Of a stretch of 64,000 nucleotides of DNA, positions 23,431-34,949 are shown piece after piece (the first letter of the stretch is position 1; each line of letters opens with the position of its first letter). The stretch spans positions 372,001 through 436,000 of the forward strand of contig JARUPY010000190.1 of the NCBI GenBank assembly GCA_029817715.1, written 5' to 3'. The position numbers and the translations under genes were made by a program. The notes under the pieces were generated by a model. That model was given only the letters and a program-made list of their open reading frames with translations. It did no database searches and was not told the DNA's origin. The stretch comes from Melastoma dodecandrum (Eukaryota; Streptophyta; Magnoliopsida; Myrtales; Melastomataceae).

Positions 23431-24066
23431 TCAAGGGCAGAAGACGACCTTGTAGTTCGTCCCGCCTGGGCATGTGAACACACTCGTGGCGTCATCCTTG
23501 GGGTAGCTATATGCATCGGGCACTGCGCCTTGAAGAACTCCGAGTAGTTCTTGGGGCCACATGGTCCAATGTTGTAACAGTACTCATTTGTGTTGAACAG
23601 CATCCCCCGGGACATGAAGAGCTGCCGGGCAGGTAGCCGAGATGTTCCCCTTGCAATAAATCACCCAGTTGCAACTGCCCGAAGTCGAGGCAAACTCCAT
23701 CAGTACTTTAAACCGCTCGATCACCGAAATGTCGATGAAGTACAGGTCATTGAACTGGTTGAGGGAGTACTCAGCGAGGGTGTTGGGGGAGACACTCGAA
23801 GCCCTGGCACTGGAGGATGCCCCACAGTCACCCGCCTAGCAGTGGCCATGTCCGGTCGAGTTGAACTGGCGGTTGGTTCGTGCACATATGCGGCCGCTGG
23901 AAGCTCCAGGTCTGGCCACTGTTGAGCTGAGCTCCTCCCCAAGGGGAGGCAGCACCCCAGACGGTATAAGGGCAGTTATTGGGTGACGTCAAAGTGGGCG
24001 GCACGGGAAAGGGCGAGGGCTAAGCAGCTAAGACGAAGAAGGAAACGAGGGTGAACTTTTGGGAAG
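23431..24066 (-). pseudogene. Thaumatin-like protein pseudogene
   Basis: It aligns along its length with the intact gene at 34223-34900. Read right to left it keeps part of the signal peptide ([11 protein letters not shown]), then shifts frame at the NNCPFTVW region, keeps VIYCKGNISATCPA and [19 protein letters not shown], and ends with shifted KDDATS-type and YKVVFCP-type codons. There are several small indels, so no complete product. The Athila-type element starting at 24072 is inserted within the first few codons; the start-codon side continues at about 33045. It is a paralogue of the intact gene about 10 kb away, formerly close by before the 9-kb insertion. Confidence 0.85.
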
Positions 24067-24071
24067 GAAGA

Positions 24072-25217
24072 TGATAACTATATGAAAGTAGAGTTATTTA
24101 TGTCCATTTCATACCTAGGATTTGTTAGATTTGTAAAATATTGCGCTTATTTTATAATATTTCTCGTTATTTTACATTATTCTCGAGAATTGGGATACTG
24201 CCGAATTTTGGGTTTATTTTAGATAAAAATGGAAACAAGAAGATTTCGGCATATCTACAAAGATTCTGGCAAAGGGAAAGACTTGAAGGTTACACGTGGG
24301 AGGAGGACTAATTGAAGAAAAATATTTTATCCAGATTTTCAGATATTCTCTAGGTTTTATTTTTAGGACAATAAAAGGACTTTGTTCCTTAAGGCTAGAG
24401 AAGACGATTCGACATAGGACAGGGATTCGACGAAGAGACTTCGACGAAGGAGAAGAAGGGAGTTAGATTATTGTTTTAGGATGCTTTTCTTTTCTTTGAA
24501 TTGTATCTCGAAAACAATGTCCGGCTAAACTTTCTTTGCTAGGATTATGTTGAACCGAATTGCGTAGTTGAATTTCCTGAACTCGTTTTAGAACAAATTT
24601 GTGCTTTGAATGTTTATTTATTTCGTTTGATCTTAATACATGCAATTTGTCTGATCACCAAATTGTATTGATTTGTTATCCTAATTTAAACTCGGGAGAG
24701 GAATTTTAGGAGAGAACGGGAACGAAATAGCCTTGGCTCCGCAATATTAGCTAGTAAGTAGTATCGGGAGATATACTTCTAGGTAACCGATAAAGGATTG
24801 AATCTTAATGTGTTCTGGCCTTCGTAATTCACTATAGGGATATAGGTTTACGGTGGTTTAGAATAATCCTTTGTAAACTCGGGAGATGCACTTAGGGACA
24901 TAAGAATCCGGTTAGTAAACAGAATTAGTATAAATTTGGGATAAACGAGTGAAGAGGTTTAACGAAACAAGGAGGGGATACTTGATCCTAGGCTTTTCCA
25001 TCTATTGAATTCTGATTCTTTATTTTGATAGTTATTTCTTACTAGTTTAGTTTTTTGCTTTAAAAACTCAATTTTTCCTATTTGCTTGGCTACATAAAAA
25101 TTGCAATTGTGTATGCTAAAGGATTTTAATTGATATTCTCGTGGGAACGATAACTCTACTCATATCTATATTACTTGTTGCGATATGTATACTTGCGGTG
25201 TGCGAAATTAGCTATCA
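24072..25217 (+). repeat. 5' LTR of the Athila-type element
   Basis: 1,146 bp, TGATAACTATATGAAAG to GCTATCA, paired with 31889-33044. Short open frames in it are also present in the other LTR and are not genes. Confidence 0.92.
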
Positions 25218-25222
25218 AGTTT

Positions 25223-25240
25223 TGGCGCCGCTGCCGGGGA
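25223..25240 (+). other. Primer-binding site of the Athila-type element (tRNA-Asp type)
   Basis: TGGCGCCGCTGCCGGGGA begins 5 bases after the LTR end. This is the usual site in Athila-lineage elements. Confidence 0.85.
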
Positions 25241-25325
25241 TAGATTTTAGAATCTTTTACCTGCAACAAAAGCAATTTGTGTTGACCAAGTAGTTTAATT
25301 TTTTCTCTCTCTCTTTTTCAGGTGT

Positions 25326-27356
25326 ATGCGCCGCTCGCCCAGCGAGGATTTATTTGCGTTTGATCCTGAGATTGAGAGGACATTTCAAGCACTCAGAAGG
25401 AGTCAACGGAGCACGATGGCAGAGCTAAATCCGAACAATGGAAATAACAACCAGATTCAACAAGTTGATCCGTCAGCCCCGAGAAGGACGATGCGAGACT
25501 TCGCTCAACCTACTCCCCATGAGCCCACCAGATTTCTTCGTCCAGCAATTCAGGCTCAGAATTTTGAGATCAAGCCGTCCATACTCCACATGATTGAGAA
25601 CTCTAGTTTTGGAGGCTTGACAAACGAAGACCCTCACTGGCACCACACTCGCTTCGAGGATTTATGTGACACGTTTAGATGCAATGGAGTGTCAGCCGAG
25701 GCAGTCCGAATGAGATTGTTTCCGTTTTCGTTACGGGACAAGGCTCAGTCATGGCTTTATTCCTTGCCAGAAGAGGCAGTCCGATCATGGCAGCCAAGGC
25801 ATCCACGGAACAACCCGTTTTCCAGCACCTACAATCCTGGATGGAGAAATCACCCAAACGTCTCATGGAGAAACAATGCAGGGCCACAAGAACCAAGTCA
25901 ACCGAGGATGAATTAGCCTCCAGGTTTTATGACCACAAAACAGCCACCTGCAGGTGAGAATAGGCCTAATGTTGATGAATTACTAACCCGGTTGCTTGCC
26001 AGTCAGGAGGAAACCCGGAAACAACAAGAGGAGGTTCAAAAGCGTCAAGAGATGATCCTGAAGGATCATGCTACGTCCATTAAACAATTGAAAGTGCAAA
26101 TAGGGCAAATTGCAAGTTCTATTACCAGCAGACCTTACGGAACTTTACCAAGTAACACCGAGGTAAATCCCAAAAGAGAACATTGCAACGCCATCACCCT
26201 TCGCAATGGTTGTGATTTCGAAGAAGCCTTCGAGAAGATGGAGGTGGAGAAGGAACAAGCTAGAGAGAAACGCCACAAACAGAAAACAAGCGAAGGAGGA
26301 GGCGAGACAAATGATAAGGGGTCGACTGATGTCGCAACCACAAAGGTACACACCTCAAAACCACCATTTGTACCCAAAATTCCTTTTTCGCAAAGGCTTA
26401 AAAAATCTACTGACGAGCATCAATTCAGAAAGTTTCTAGATGTCTTTAAGCAATTGCAGATTAATATTCCATTTGCGGAAGCTTTGGAGTAAATGCCCAA
26501 ATATACCAAATTCATGAAGGATGTGTTGTCAAGGAAGAGAAGAATCGGTGAGCATGAGACAATTGCACTTACTGAAGAGTGCAGTGCCATTTTGAAAAAG
26601 AAGCTACCACCGAAATTAAAGGACCTAGGTAAGTTCACTGAAGAGTGCAGTGCCATTTTGAAAAAGAAGCTACCACCGAAATTAAAGGACCTAGGTAAGT
26701 TCACTATCCCCTGTAGCATTGGAACTCAATTTTCATGTTATGCCCTCTGTGATTTAGGTGCAAGCATCAATTTGATGTCATTTTCCATCTTTGATAAGTT
26801 GAACATCGGGGAGGTAAAATCGACATCTTTAACTTTGCAATTAGCTGATCGGTCTTACACTTATCCAAAGGGCGTAATTGAAAACATGCTGGTAAAGGTC
26901 GATAAATTTATTTTCCCAGCTGACTTTGTCATTTTAGATTATGAAGAAGATCGAGAAATTCCAATCATATTGGGAAGACCTTTCTTAGCCACAGGACGAA
27001 CTTTGATTGACGTACAAAAAGGCGAACTTACCATGCGTGTCCATGATCAAGAGGTAACTTTTAACATATGTAATGCCATGAGTATTCCTAACGAGATTGA
27101 TGAATGCAGCTTCGTGGATGTGAATGATGAAATCTGGTATGAAGACTTGTTTGAAAAATACGTTGTTGCACTAATCGAAGAGTGGCCACAAGAGGATGAA
27201 TCAGAATATGTTGTAACAAAGAGTGATGAAACTGAGATAGAGCAGGCTGCGTATATGCGTCATGTGCCACGGGCTGAACCATTGGAACGCCCCATCTCTG
27301 CAGCAAAACCGTCAATAGAAGAGCCGCCTGAGGTATTCATTTTTAGGTTCAGGTAG
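25326..27356 (+). pseudogene. Athila-type gag-protease, broken
   Basis: A single frame runs from 25326 with stops at 25914 and 26490. The gag N-terminal part is seen (MRRSPSEDLFAFDPEIE, RLFPFSLRDKAQSWLYSLP), but after the capsid start it jumps to a late-gag segment (NPFSSTYNPGWRNHPN), so most of the capsid core appears deleted. A coiled, glutamine-rich stretch follows (EETRKQQEEVQKRQE). The protease region 26700-27080 has ALCDLGASINLMSFSIFDKL and the IILGRPFLATGRTLID motif; the CDLGAS active-site form is usual for this lineage. A 66-bp in-frame tandem duplication lies at 26571-26702. The frame is lost at about 27350 before RT. Confidence 0.85.
26571..26702 (+). repeat. 66-bp in-frame tandem duplication between gag and protease
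   Basis: Two copies (26571-26636 and 26637-26702) each encode a 22-residue unit beginning EECSAILKKKLPPKL. The copies look identical, so this is a recent change relative to the age of the element. It is absent from the Athila proteins I know. Confidence 0.9.
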
Positions 27357-27411
27357 TACTCTTCCAGTTATTATTTCGGCTGCATTATCTAACAAACAGG
27401 AAGAGGAACTA

Positions 27412-30195
27412 TTGCGAGTGCTTCGAGAACACAAAACAGCTCTTGGATGGAGCATTGCAGACACTAAGGGAATTAGTCCTGCGCTATGCATGCACAAGAT
27501 CAGGCTTGAAGACAACAAGAAAGTTTCGATCCAGCAACAGAGGAGGCTCAACCCGAATATGAAAGAGGTGGTAAGAAAAGAAATAATAAAGTGGTTAGAT
27601 CCATGAATCATATACCCCATCTCAGACAGTTCGTGGGTGAGTCCAGTTCAGTGCGTTCCAAAGAAAGGTGGCATGACCGTGGTGGAAAACGAAAAGAACG
27701 AGCTCATCCCAATGCGAACAGTCACCGGTTGGAGAGTTTGCATGGATTATCGGAAACTAAATGCAGCCACCTGCAAAGATCATTTTCCTTTACCTTTTAT
27801 TGATCAAATGCTTGATCGTTTGGCTGGAAAAAGTTTTTATTGTTTTCTTGATGGATATTCAGGTTACAATCAAATCGCAATCGCACCGGAAGACCAGGAA
27901 AAGACAACATTCACCTGCCCTTATGGAACGTTCGCCTTCCGTCGGATGCCTTTCGGATTGTGTAACGCACCTGCTACTTTTCAAAGGTGCATGACTGCAA
28001 TTTTTTCTGATATGATCGAACAAAGTATTGAGGTATTTATGGACGATTTCTCTGTTTTTGGATTATCTTTCGAGAATTGCCTTGATAATTTATCTGCGGT
28101 GCTTACTCGATGCCAAGAAACTAATCTTGTTCTCAATTGGGAGAAATGTCACTTTATGGTGCGTGAAGGAATTGTTTTAGGCCACCGAATTTTAGAAAGC
28201 GGAATTGAAGTCGACAAAGCTAAGGTGGAAACAATTGAACGCTTACCACCACCTTCATCTGTGAAGGGAGTGCGTAGTTTTCTTGGCCATGCAGGTTTTT
28301 ATAGAAGATTTATCAATGATTTCTCCAAGATAACGAAACCACTTTGCAATCTGTTGGAGAAGGATATGGCTTTTGTATTTGACGGCAAATGCATGGAGGC
28401 ATTCATGGAGCTTAAAAAGAGGTTAGTTTCTGCACCAATTATTGTTGCACCGGATTGGTCAATGCCTTTTGAGCTAATGTGTGATGCCAGTGACTTTGCG
28501 GTGGGAGTTGTGCATGGCCAGAAGAAAGATAAGGTATTCCATGCAATTTATTATTCTAGTAAAACCTTGGATAGTACACAGGTAAATTACACAACCACGG
28601 AGAAAGAAATGTTAGCCATAGTTCATGCTTTTGATAAATTCAGATCTTATCTTATTGGATCGAAAGTTATTGTACACACTGACCATGCAGCAATAAGATA
28701 TTTAATTTCAAAGGCAAATGCAAAACCGCGACTAATCCGATGGGTGTTATTGCTTCAAGAATTCAATCTTGAGATTGTGGACAAGAAAGGAGCGGACAAT
28801 CAGGTGGCAGACCATTTATCAAGGCTAGAAAACGACAACAGGATCCCAGACGGAACACTTATAAATGATGTGTTTCCTGACGAACAACTGTTTGGGGTTG
28901 ATGTGGCTACACCATGGTATGCTGATTACGTGAACTACATTGTAGCTGATATTCTACCACCGGATCAGTCATACCAACAAAGAAAAAGGTTTTTACATGA
29001 TGTTATATATTACTTTTGGGATGAACCGCTTTTATTCAAAAAGTGTGCAGATCAAGTCATTCGAAGATGTGTACCGGAGGAGGAAATGCAGAAGATATTG
29101 TAACAGTGTCACGCGTCGCCTTATGGTGGGCACCACGGTGGCCACAAAACCGCGGCAAAGGTTCTTCAATCTGGTTTTTTCTGGCCTTCACTATTTAAGG
29201 ATGCACACCAATTTGTTGCTCATTGTGATTGCTGTCAACGTGTTGGTAATATATCTTGCCGCGATGAAATGCCTTTGAAAAATATTTTAGAGGTTGAAAT
29301 TTTTGACGTATGGGAGATTGATTTCATGGGACCATTCGTTGAATCATTTAGAAATCGATATATTCTTGTAGCTGTGGATTACGTGTCTAAATGGGTAGAA
29401 GCTATTGCTTTGCCGATTAACGATGCTAGTGGAGTTTTGAAGTTTCTAAAGCAGATATTCATACGATTTGGGACACCGCGTGCAATAATAAGTGACGGAG
29501 GTTCACACTTCTGCAATGTCAAATTCAATGCCCTCATGAAGAAATATGGCGTGAATTACGAGGTAGCATTGGCTTATCATCCTCAGATGAGTGGCCAAGT
29601 TGAGGTATCCAACAGAGAAATCAAAAGAATCTTGGAAAAGACGGTTAGCCCAAATCGGAAGGATTGGTCGCGCAAATTGGATGATGCTTTATGGGCTTAT
29701 AGGACAGCTTACAAGACACCAATTGGGACCTCACCGTACAAATTGGTTTACGAGAAAGCTTGTCACTTACCCGTTGAGCTAGAGCACAAAGCATTTTGGG
29801 CAATCCAGAAGCTTAATCTTGATCTTGAAATTGCAGGTAAACAACGATTACTTCAACTCGATGAACTTGAAGAATTTCGGCTGGAGGCATATGAGAATTC
29901 CAGGATCTATAAAGATAAAACGAAGAAATGGCATGACCAACGCATCAAAGATCGACAGTTCAAACCAGGCCAGCTCGTTTTACTTTTTAACTCACGTTTA
30001 AAATTGTTTCCTGGCAAATTGAAATCTCGTTGGTCAGGGCCGTTCAAGATTACCCAAGTGTTTCAGTATGGAGCTCTTGAATTGGAGAGGTTGAATGACC
30101 AAGGTAGGTTCAAAGTAAATGCAAGTAAAGTGAAGCACTATTTGGGAGGAAGTGTCGATCAAGGACAATCAACATTGTTGATGAGCGAAGCATGA
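27412..30195 (+). pseudogene. Athila-type pol: RT, RNase H, integrase, two in-frame stops
   Basis: One reading frame spans the region, with stops at 27604 and 29101. The RT region begins near 27637 with [13 protein letters not shown]; motifs are [28 protein letters not shown] and the catalytic FMDDFSVF. RNase H shows [25 protein letters not shown] and [10 protein letters not shown]. The integrase zinc finger (H..H..C..C) lies at about 29104-29250. The catalytic core follows: [18 protein letters not shown], and [16 protein letters not shown] with the conserved glutamate. The C-terminal part has [20 protein letters not shown], the GPF/Y-type module. The stops rule out an intact polyprotein. Confidence 0.92.
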
Positions 30196-30237
30196 TTACT
30201 TGGGAACGTCAAGCCGAGGACGTAAAATCAAGCGCTT

Positions 30238-30255
30238 CTTGGGAGGCAACCCAAG
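30238..30255 (+). other. Perfect short hairpin after pol
   Basis: CTTGGG-AGGCAA-CCCAAG, a 6-bp stem with a 6-nt loop, 40 bases after the integrase stop. I recall GGGAGGCAACCCA as a recurring motif in this position of Athila-like elements. Its role is unknown. Confidence 0.65.
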
Positions 30256-30394
30256 TTCTTTCTTATTTTTTTCTTTTTTCGTAGGTCTAATTACTTTCAT
30301 TTTGATTGCTATTTCAATTTAATGTCTTCTATTGTCATGTTTAGTGGTGAAAAGCAGAAAAGTCAGCCAGCTGCATCGCAGACGGATGGGAAGC

Positions 30395-30630
30395 CACATA
30401 AACTTTGTGCTGCTGCATGGAAATTTCGTGCAGTTGCACCGTCGAGAGCACAGAACCACAGAAACTATGTGCAGTGGCATCAAAATTTCGTGCAGCTGCA
30501 CCGCTGAGAGCACAAAGCCACAGAAACTTCGTGCAGCTGCACGGAAATCTCGCTCAGCTGCACCATGATGACCTCAAATCCACAGAAACTTCGTGTAGCT
30601 GCATCAGATATCTTGTGCAGCTGCACCAAA
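30395..30630 (+). repeat. Diverged tandem repeats with GTGCAGCTGCAC palindromes
   Basis: Units of roughly 55-75 bp contain variants of TCGTGCAGCTGCACCG and AGAGCACAGAACCACAGAAAC. At least four GTGCAGCTGCAC-like palindromes are seen. Short frames across the repeats (rich in Cys, Ser and Gln) follow from the repeat itself. They lie between integrase and the 3' LTR. Confidence 0.75.
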
Positions 30631-30639
30631 AAAATAAAA

Positions 30640-31888
30640 AATCAAAATCAAAATAAAATAATAAATAAAATAAAATAATAATAATTATTAAAAAAAACCT
30701 CGGTCAATTATTCCTTCTTACCCTAATCCATTTATTTCTCTTTTCCAGGGAAGTGCTCACGCATCCAAAATCATGAGGCAACCAACTCCACCGTCGATAT
30801 TTGATGAGGACGATGAAGATAGCGACTCGGATGTTATAGCGGAGTGAGTACACATACCCTCTCTCTCTCTTTTTGAGTATATCTCACTTATTCACTTTCG
30901 CACCGAGGACGTTGCTTTGTTTAGGCTTGGGGGTGTCGTGTGAAATTGAGTGGTGTTAATTTTGGAAGTGATATTTACTAAGGGTGAGTCATGTTTAGGT
31001 ACTCCTCAGCGTAGCATTAGAAACTTGAACCAGGAACGTCTTTATTCAATGATGCGCTTAAGGTTTGCATTCGTAAGTGTGAAAATATGAAATTCTTTGC
31101 TTAGTGTGCCAAATTTTTCGAACTTAAAAAAAAAAAAGAGATCTCCCAGTAGGAAGCGTGCTTAGTAGGGGTAGGATACATCTCCTTAGAATGCATGGTG
31201 ACTAGTGACGAGTGGAGTAGCCTGAATTATCTCTTGAAACGAAGTCTTTGGTAATTGTGATAGAAAAAAAAGGAAAAAGAAGAAAAGACAACAAGGTTGC
31301 CAAGGCTCTGAGTACCAATGTTCAGGTAAAAATTGAAAAAAAAAAGAAAAAAATAGAGAAATGATGTTGCCTGAATATGTATTTGTGGTGTGAGTCTTCC
31401 GTGCTAGCTTGAGTGATTGATCCAATGGGTGCCTTATCACCTAATGCCTTGGTTCAACTGAACTGGGAGTAATTGATTGAGAGCTCGCTACATGAGCTTT
31501 TGCCGGAATTAGATGATACATTTGAAGTCGTGCAACCATAAAAAGAAAAACAAAGAGAAATGATCGTAAAAAAAAAAGAAGAAAAACCTTTGATAAGTGG
31601 AGAGGGATGTTTGTGATGATCTTTGCAAGTTCCTGGTTGACATGAGCTATTGGGAGTATATGCTTGTTAATGTTGAGTGTGCAACCTGCTGGGATGAAGA
31701 TATTGTATTTTAAATCTTTTAATTGAGCATGCTAGGTACTGAATGGAATCGATATGCATGAGAAGAATGCGACCATGTCTGAGAATGTTATGAGAGGTGT
31801 TTCCACGTTTGAGTGACTTAAGTTTGCTGAGGAGAGTCGTTTAGTTTTTACCTTTGCTCGGGACTAGCAAAATTTAGGTTTGGGGGTA
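30640..31888 (+). other. Non-coding 3' region of the Athila-type element with two purine tracts
   Basis: No ORF of note. An internal tract at about 30922-30938 (TAGGCTTGGGGGTGT) resembles the terminal polypurine tract at 31873-31887 (TTTAGGTTTGGGGGT). Both are preceded by related sequence, so the inner one may be a second plus-strand priming site. Confidence 0.6.
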
Positions 31889-33044
31889 TAATAATTCTAT
31901 GAAAGTAGAATTATTTATGTCAATTTCATACCTAGGATTTGTTAGATTTGTAAAATATTGCGCTTATTTTATATTATTTCTTGTTATTTTACATTATTCT
32001 CGAGAATTTGGATACTGTCGAATTTTGGGTTTATTTCAGATAAAAAATGGAAACAAGAAGATTTCGGCATATCTACAAAGATTCTAGCAAAGGGAAAGAC
32101 TTGAAGGTTACACGTGGGAGGAGGACTAATTGAAGAAAAATATTTTATCCAGATTTTCAGATATTCTCTAGGTTTTATTTTTAGGACAATAAAGGGACTT
32201 TGTTCCTTAAGGCTAGAGAAGAGGATTCGACATAGGAGAGGGATTCGACGAGAGACTTCGACGAAGGAGAAGAAGGGAGTTAGATTATTGTTTTAGGATG
32301 CTTTTCCTTTCTTTGAATTGTATCTCGAAAACAATGTCCGGCTAAACTTTCTTTGCTAGGATTATGTTGAACCGAATTGGGTAGTTGAATTTCCTGAACT
32401 CGTTTTAGAACAAATTTGTGCTTTGGATGTTTATTTATTTCGTTTGATCTTAATGCATGTAATTTGTCTAATCACCAAATTGTATTGATTTGTTATCCTA
32501 ATTTAAACTCGAAAGAGGAATTTTAGGAGAGAACGGGAACGAAACAGCCTTGGTTAATATCGCGGGGAGCGAATTAGGTAGTAAGTAGTATCAGGAGATA
32601 TACTTCTAGGTAACCGATAAATGATTGAATCTTAATGTGTTCTGGCCTTCGTAATTCACTATAGAGATATAGGTTTACGATGGTTTAGAATAATCCTTTG
32701 TAAACTCGGGAGAGGTACTTAGGGACATAAGAATCCGGTTAGTAAACAGAATTAGTATAAATTTGGGATAAACAAATTAAGGGATTTAACGAAACAAGGA
32801 GGGGATACTTGATCCTAGGCTTTTCCATCTATTGAATTCCGATTCTTTATTTTGATAGTTATTTCTTACTAGTTTAGTTTTCTGATTTAAAAACTCAATT
32901 TTTCTTATTTGCTTGGCTACATAAAAATTGCAATTGAGTATGCTAAAGGATTTTAATTGCTATCCTCGTGAGAACGATAACTCTACTCATATCTATATTA
33001 TTTGTTGCGATCCGTATACTTGCGGTGTGCGAATTTAGCGATCA
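31889..33044 (+). repeat. 3' LTR of the Athila-type element
   Basis: 1,156 bp, pairs with 24072-25217, ends GCGATCA before the target duplication GAAGA. The first bases are TA rather than TG, a probable point change. Confidence 0.92.
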
Positions 33045-34150
33045 GAAGACGAGATGGTTGGTATATGTTGTTAGTAGTACGAGGTAGTCTTGGTTACGCG
33101 AGCTTTCGTGATTTATGAAGGCATCGATTGTTGTGCGTGCTTTATATAAAGTGAGTTTGAAGAACACGTCGCAATTTCTCTTGTCGTACATGGTTTTCGT
33201 TCATGAAATCCCCGTCCGTTGACAAATAACAATTCCCACCCTCCGATGGTGAAGCCGTGTACAACTTGGGTTAGTGTCTTGCTTCTAAGGACAAATGATT
33301 TCTCTTTTTCATTAAGTTATTTATCGAGAGGAGATTGGCGAGATCGTAGCAGCCATTGTTTCGTCTCTATGTGTGCCCCTATTGATGCTCCACGGATATA
33401 CTCGGAGATTATCCTTTCATCGGTCGGAAACCGTCGTATTCATAACACATTCAAAAGCAATTTTGATACGACGGTTCTCTCTTTTGTTCTTTCATTTGAA
33501 GAAATTTACATGGCGAGATAGATATAGTAGTTTGGAGGTGACGACGACAACGACAAGAGAAAAATAATAATAAGAAGAAGAAGAAGAAGAAGAAATTCGA
33601 ACAGAAGACTCCAACCCACCCGTGTTAGGCGAGGGTTGGAATACGAGGTTTTAGTAGCTACTTACGACCCTTCACAAGAAAATACGACTATTCAATTCGT
33701 CCTAGATTGGCAACTCGTTTCCTTCGTCAAGGAAATCCCACGAAGCGAAAGACCAAGTAAAAGAGGAATTCCGGGTCGTTCTCGGTGTCTTGCCAAATAG
33801 GGTTTCAAGTCTGTGGCAATCTTTATTGTTTATGTACGTGGTGGCATCCTTATTCTCAATCCTATCACTTGGACAAATTTGGCACGAATAATGAATGAAT
33901 CTTTTTCTTTAGCTACTAAAACATTATGGTGGTGATTATGTTAACTTCCTCAATAATAATAAATTGTGTCTTCTAATTAGAGAATTATCACTGTGTCAAG
34001 GTTTTTATAATGCAAGCTCATGATCAAATCGCCAAGAAACGATCCATTAATATCGACACTATTCGAGACACATGATACATACGGTTACATCACGTAATAC
34101 AAAGTACACAACCTAAGGTTGCATCACATTTCGGAGAAACTCACAGTTTT
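33045..34150. other. Upstream flank of the thaumatin-like pseudogene; (GAA)n
   Basis: This is the displaced 5' side of the pseudogene at 23431-24066. CTTTATATAAAG at about 33140 could have been its TATA box on the minus strand. A GAA-type microsatellite lies near 33571-33594. No other gene recognised. Confidence 0.45.
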
Positions 34151-34222
34151 ATTTAGTATCTTCTCAAGTATCGAATCGATCCATGTATATCATTCGTGAT
34201 GATATATAGTTCCTTTATTTCT

Positions 34223-34900
34223 TCATGGGCAGAAGACAACCTTGTAGTTTGTACCCCCAGGGCAAGTGAACGTGCTCGTTGCGTCGTCCTTAGGGTAACT
34301 ATACGCCTGCGGGCAACGGTCCTTGAAGAACTTCGAGTAGTTTGTGGGGCCACAGCTCCCCGAGTTGCAGCAGTACTCGTCCGTCTTAAACACAGGGCAC
34401 GCCCCGTTGCACCCTCCGGGGACCCTGAGCTCGGGGGGGCAATCTGCCAAGATGCTACCTGTGCACCCGATGTTAAGATTGCAGCTGCCGGACGTCGAGG
34501 TGAACCCAACCGCAACGTTGAACCCGTCGATCACCGATATGTCAAGGAAGTCCAGGTTGTTGAACTGGTTGAGGGCGTACTCGACGAGCGTGTTGGGCGA
34601 GGCTCCGTAACCCTGGCAAGCGAGCAGACCACCGCAGTCGCCAGTCTCACAGTGTCCGCGGCCGGACCCGTCGAACTGGCAGTTGGTGCGAGGCCACACA
34701 CGGGCAGCGGTCGTTCCTGCCGGGACATCGAATCCCCAGGTTTGGCCACTGTTGAGCTGCGCACCTCCGCCAGGGGAGGCCCCGGCCCAGACGGTGAAGG
34801 GGCAGTTGTTGAGAACGTCGAAGTGGGCAGCACGGGAGAGGACGAGGGAAGCGGACAGGACAAAGAAGAAGGCGAGGTTGGTGTTTGCTAGGGAGGCCAT
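34223..34900 (-). CDS. Thaumatin-like protein (PR-5/osmotin family), intact
   Basis: A 225-residue single-exon protein. The first ~24 residues are a hydrophobic signal peptide ([14 protein letters not shown]), so the product is secreted, probably to the apoplast. The mature part begins near [17 protein letters not shown]. It carries the family signature [16 protein letters not shown] and all 16 cysteines, which in this family form eight disulfides. The acidic cleft residues expected for the fold are plausible (R, E and D around [11 protein letters not shown] in [11 protein letters not shown]). It ends YKVVFCP without a C-terminal vacuolar extension. PR-5 proteins act in defence, some with antifungal or glucan-binding activity; which applies here cannot be read from sequence. 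The length is normal. A minus-strand TATA box lies about 40 bp upstream. Confidence 0.95.
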   Translation of the reverse strand: MASLANTNLAFFFVLSASLVLSRAAHFDVLNNCPFTVWAGASPGGGAQLNSGQTWGFDVPAGTTAARVWPRTNCQFDGSGRGHCETGDCGGLLACQGYGASPNTLVEYALNQFNNLDFLDISVIDGFNVAVGFTSTSGSCNLNIGCTGSILADCPPELRVPGGCNGACPVFKTDEYCCNSGSCGPTNYSKFFKDRCPQAYSYPKDDATSTFTCPGGTNYKVVFCP

Positions 34901-34938
34901 GGTTGTGTTTGTGAGGAGTGTAGGCGTCCAGCGGAAGG

Positions 34939-34947
34939 TTTATATAG
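34939..34947 (-). promoter_or_regulatory. TATA box of the thaumatin-like gene
   Basis: CTATATAAA on the minus strand, about 40 bp upstream of the ATG at 34900, so the 5' leader would be very short. Confidence 0.65.
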
Positions 34948-34949
34948 GG

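Larger units (their letters stand above)
24072..33044 (+). mobile_element. Athila-type Ty3/gypsy LTR retrotransposon, complete ends, degenerate
   Basis: LTRs at 24072-25217 and 31889-33044 flank gag-protease-RT-RNase H-integrase remnants in Ty3/gypsy order. The 5-bp target duplication GAAGA is present on both sides (24067-24071 and 33045-33049). The primer site TGGCGCCGCTGCCGGGGA (25223-25240) is the tRNA-Asp type typical of Athila. A purine tract (TTTAGGTTTGGGGG) precedes the 3' LTR. In the first ~390 bp the LTRs differ at about 16 sites, so it is older than the other elements here. Stops, a frameshift and a gag deletion make it non-functional. No env-like ORF follows integrase. Confidence 0.93.

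Noticed and set aside
30322..30656. Cys/Gln-rich short frames after the Athila integrase, as a possible env-like protein
   Set aside because: All three frames are open because of the tandem repeat; no signal peptide or membrane segment is seen.
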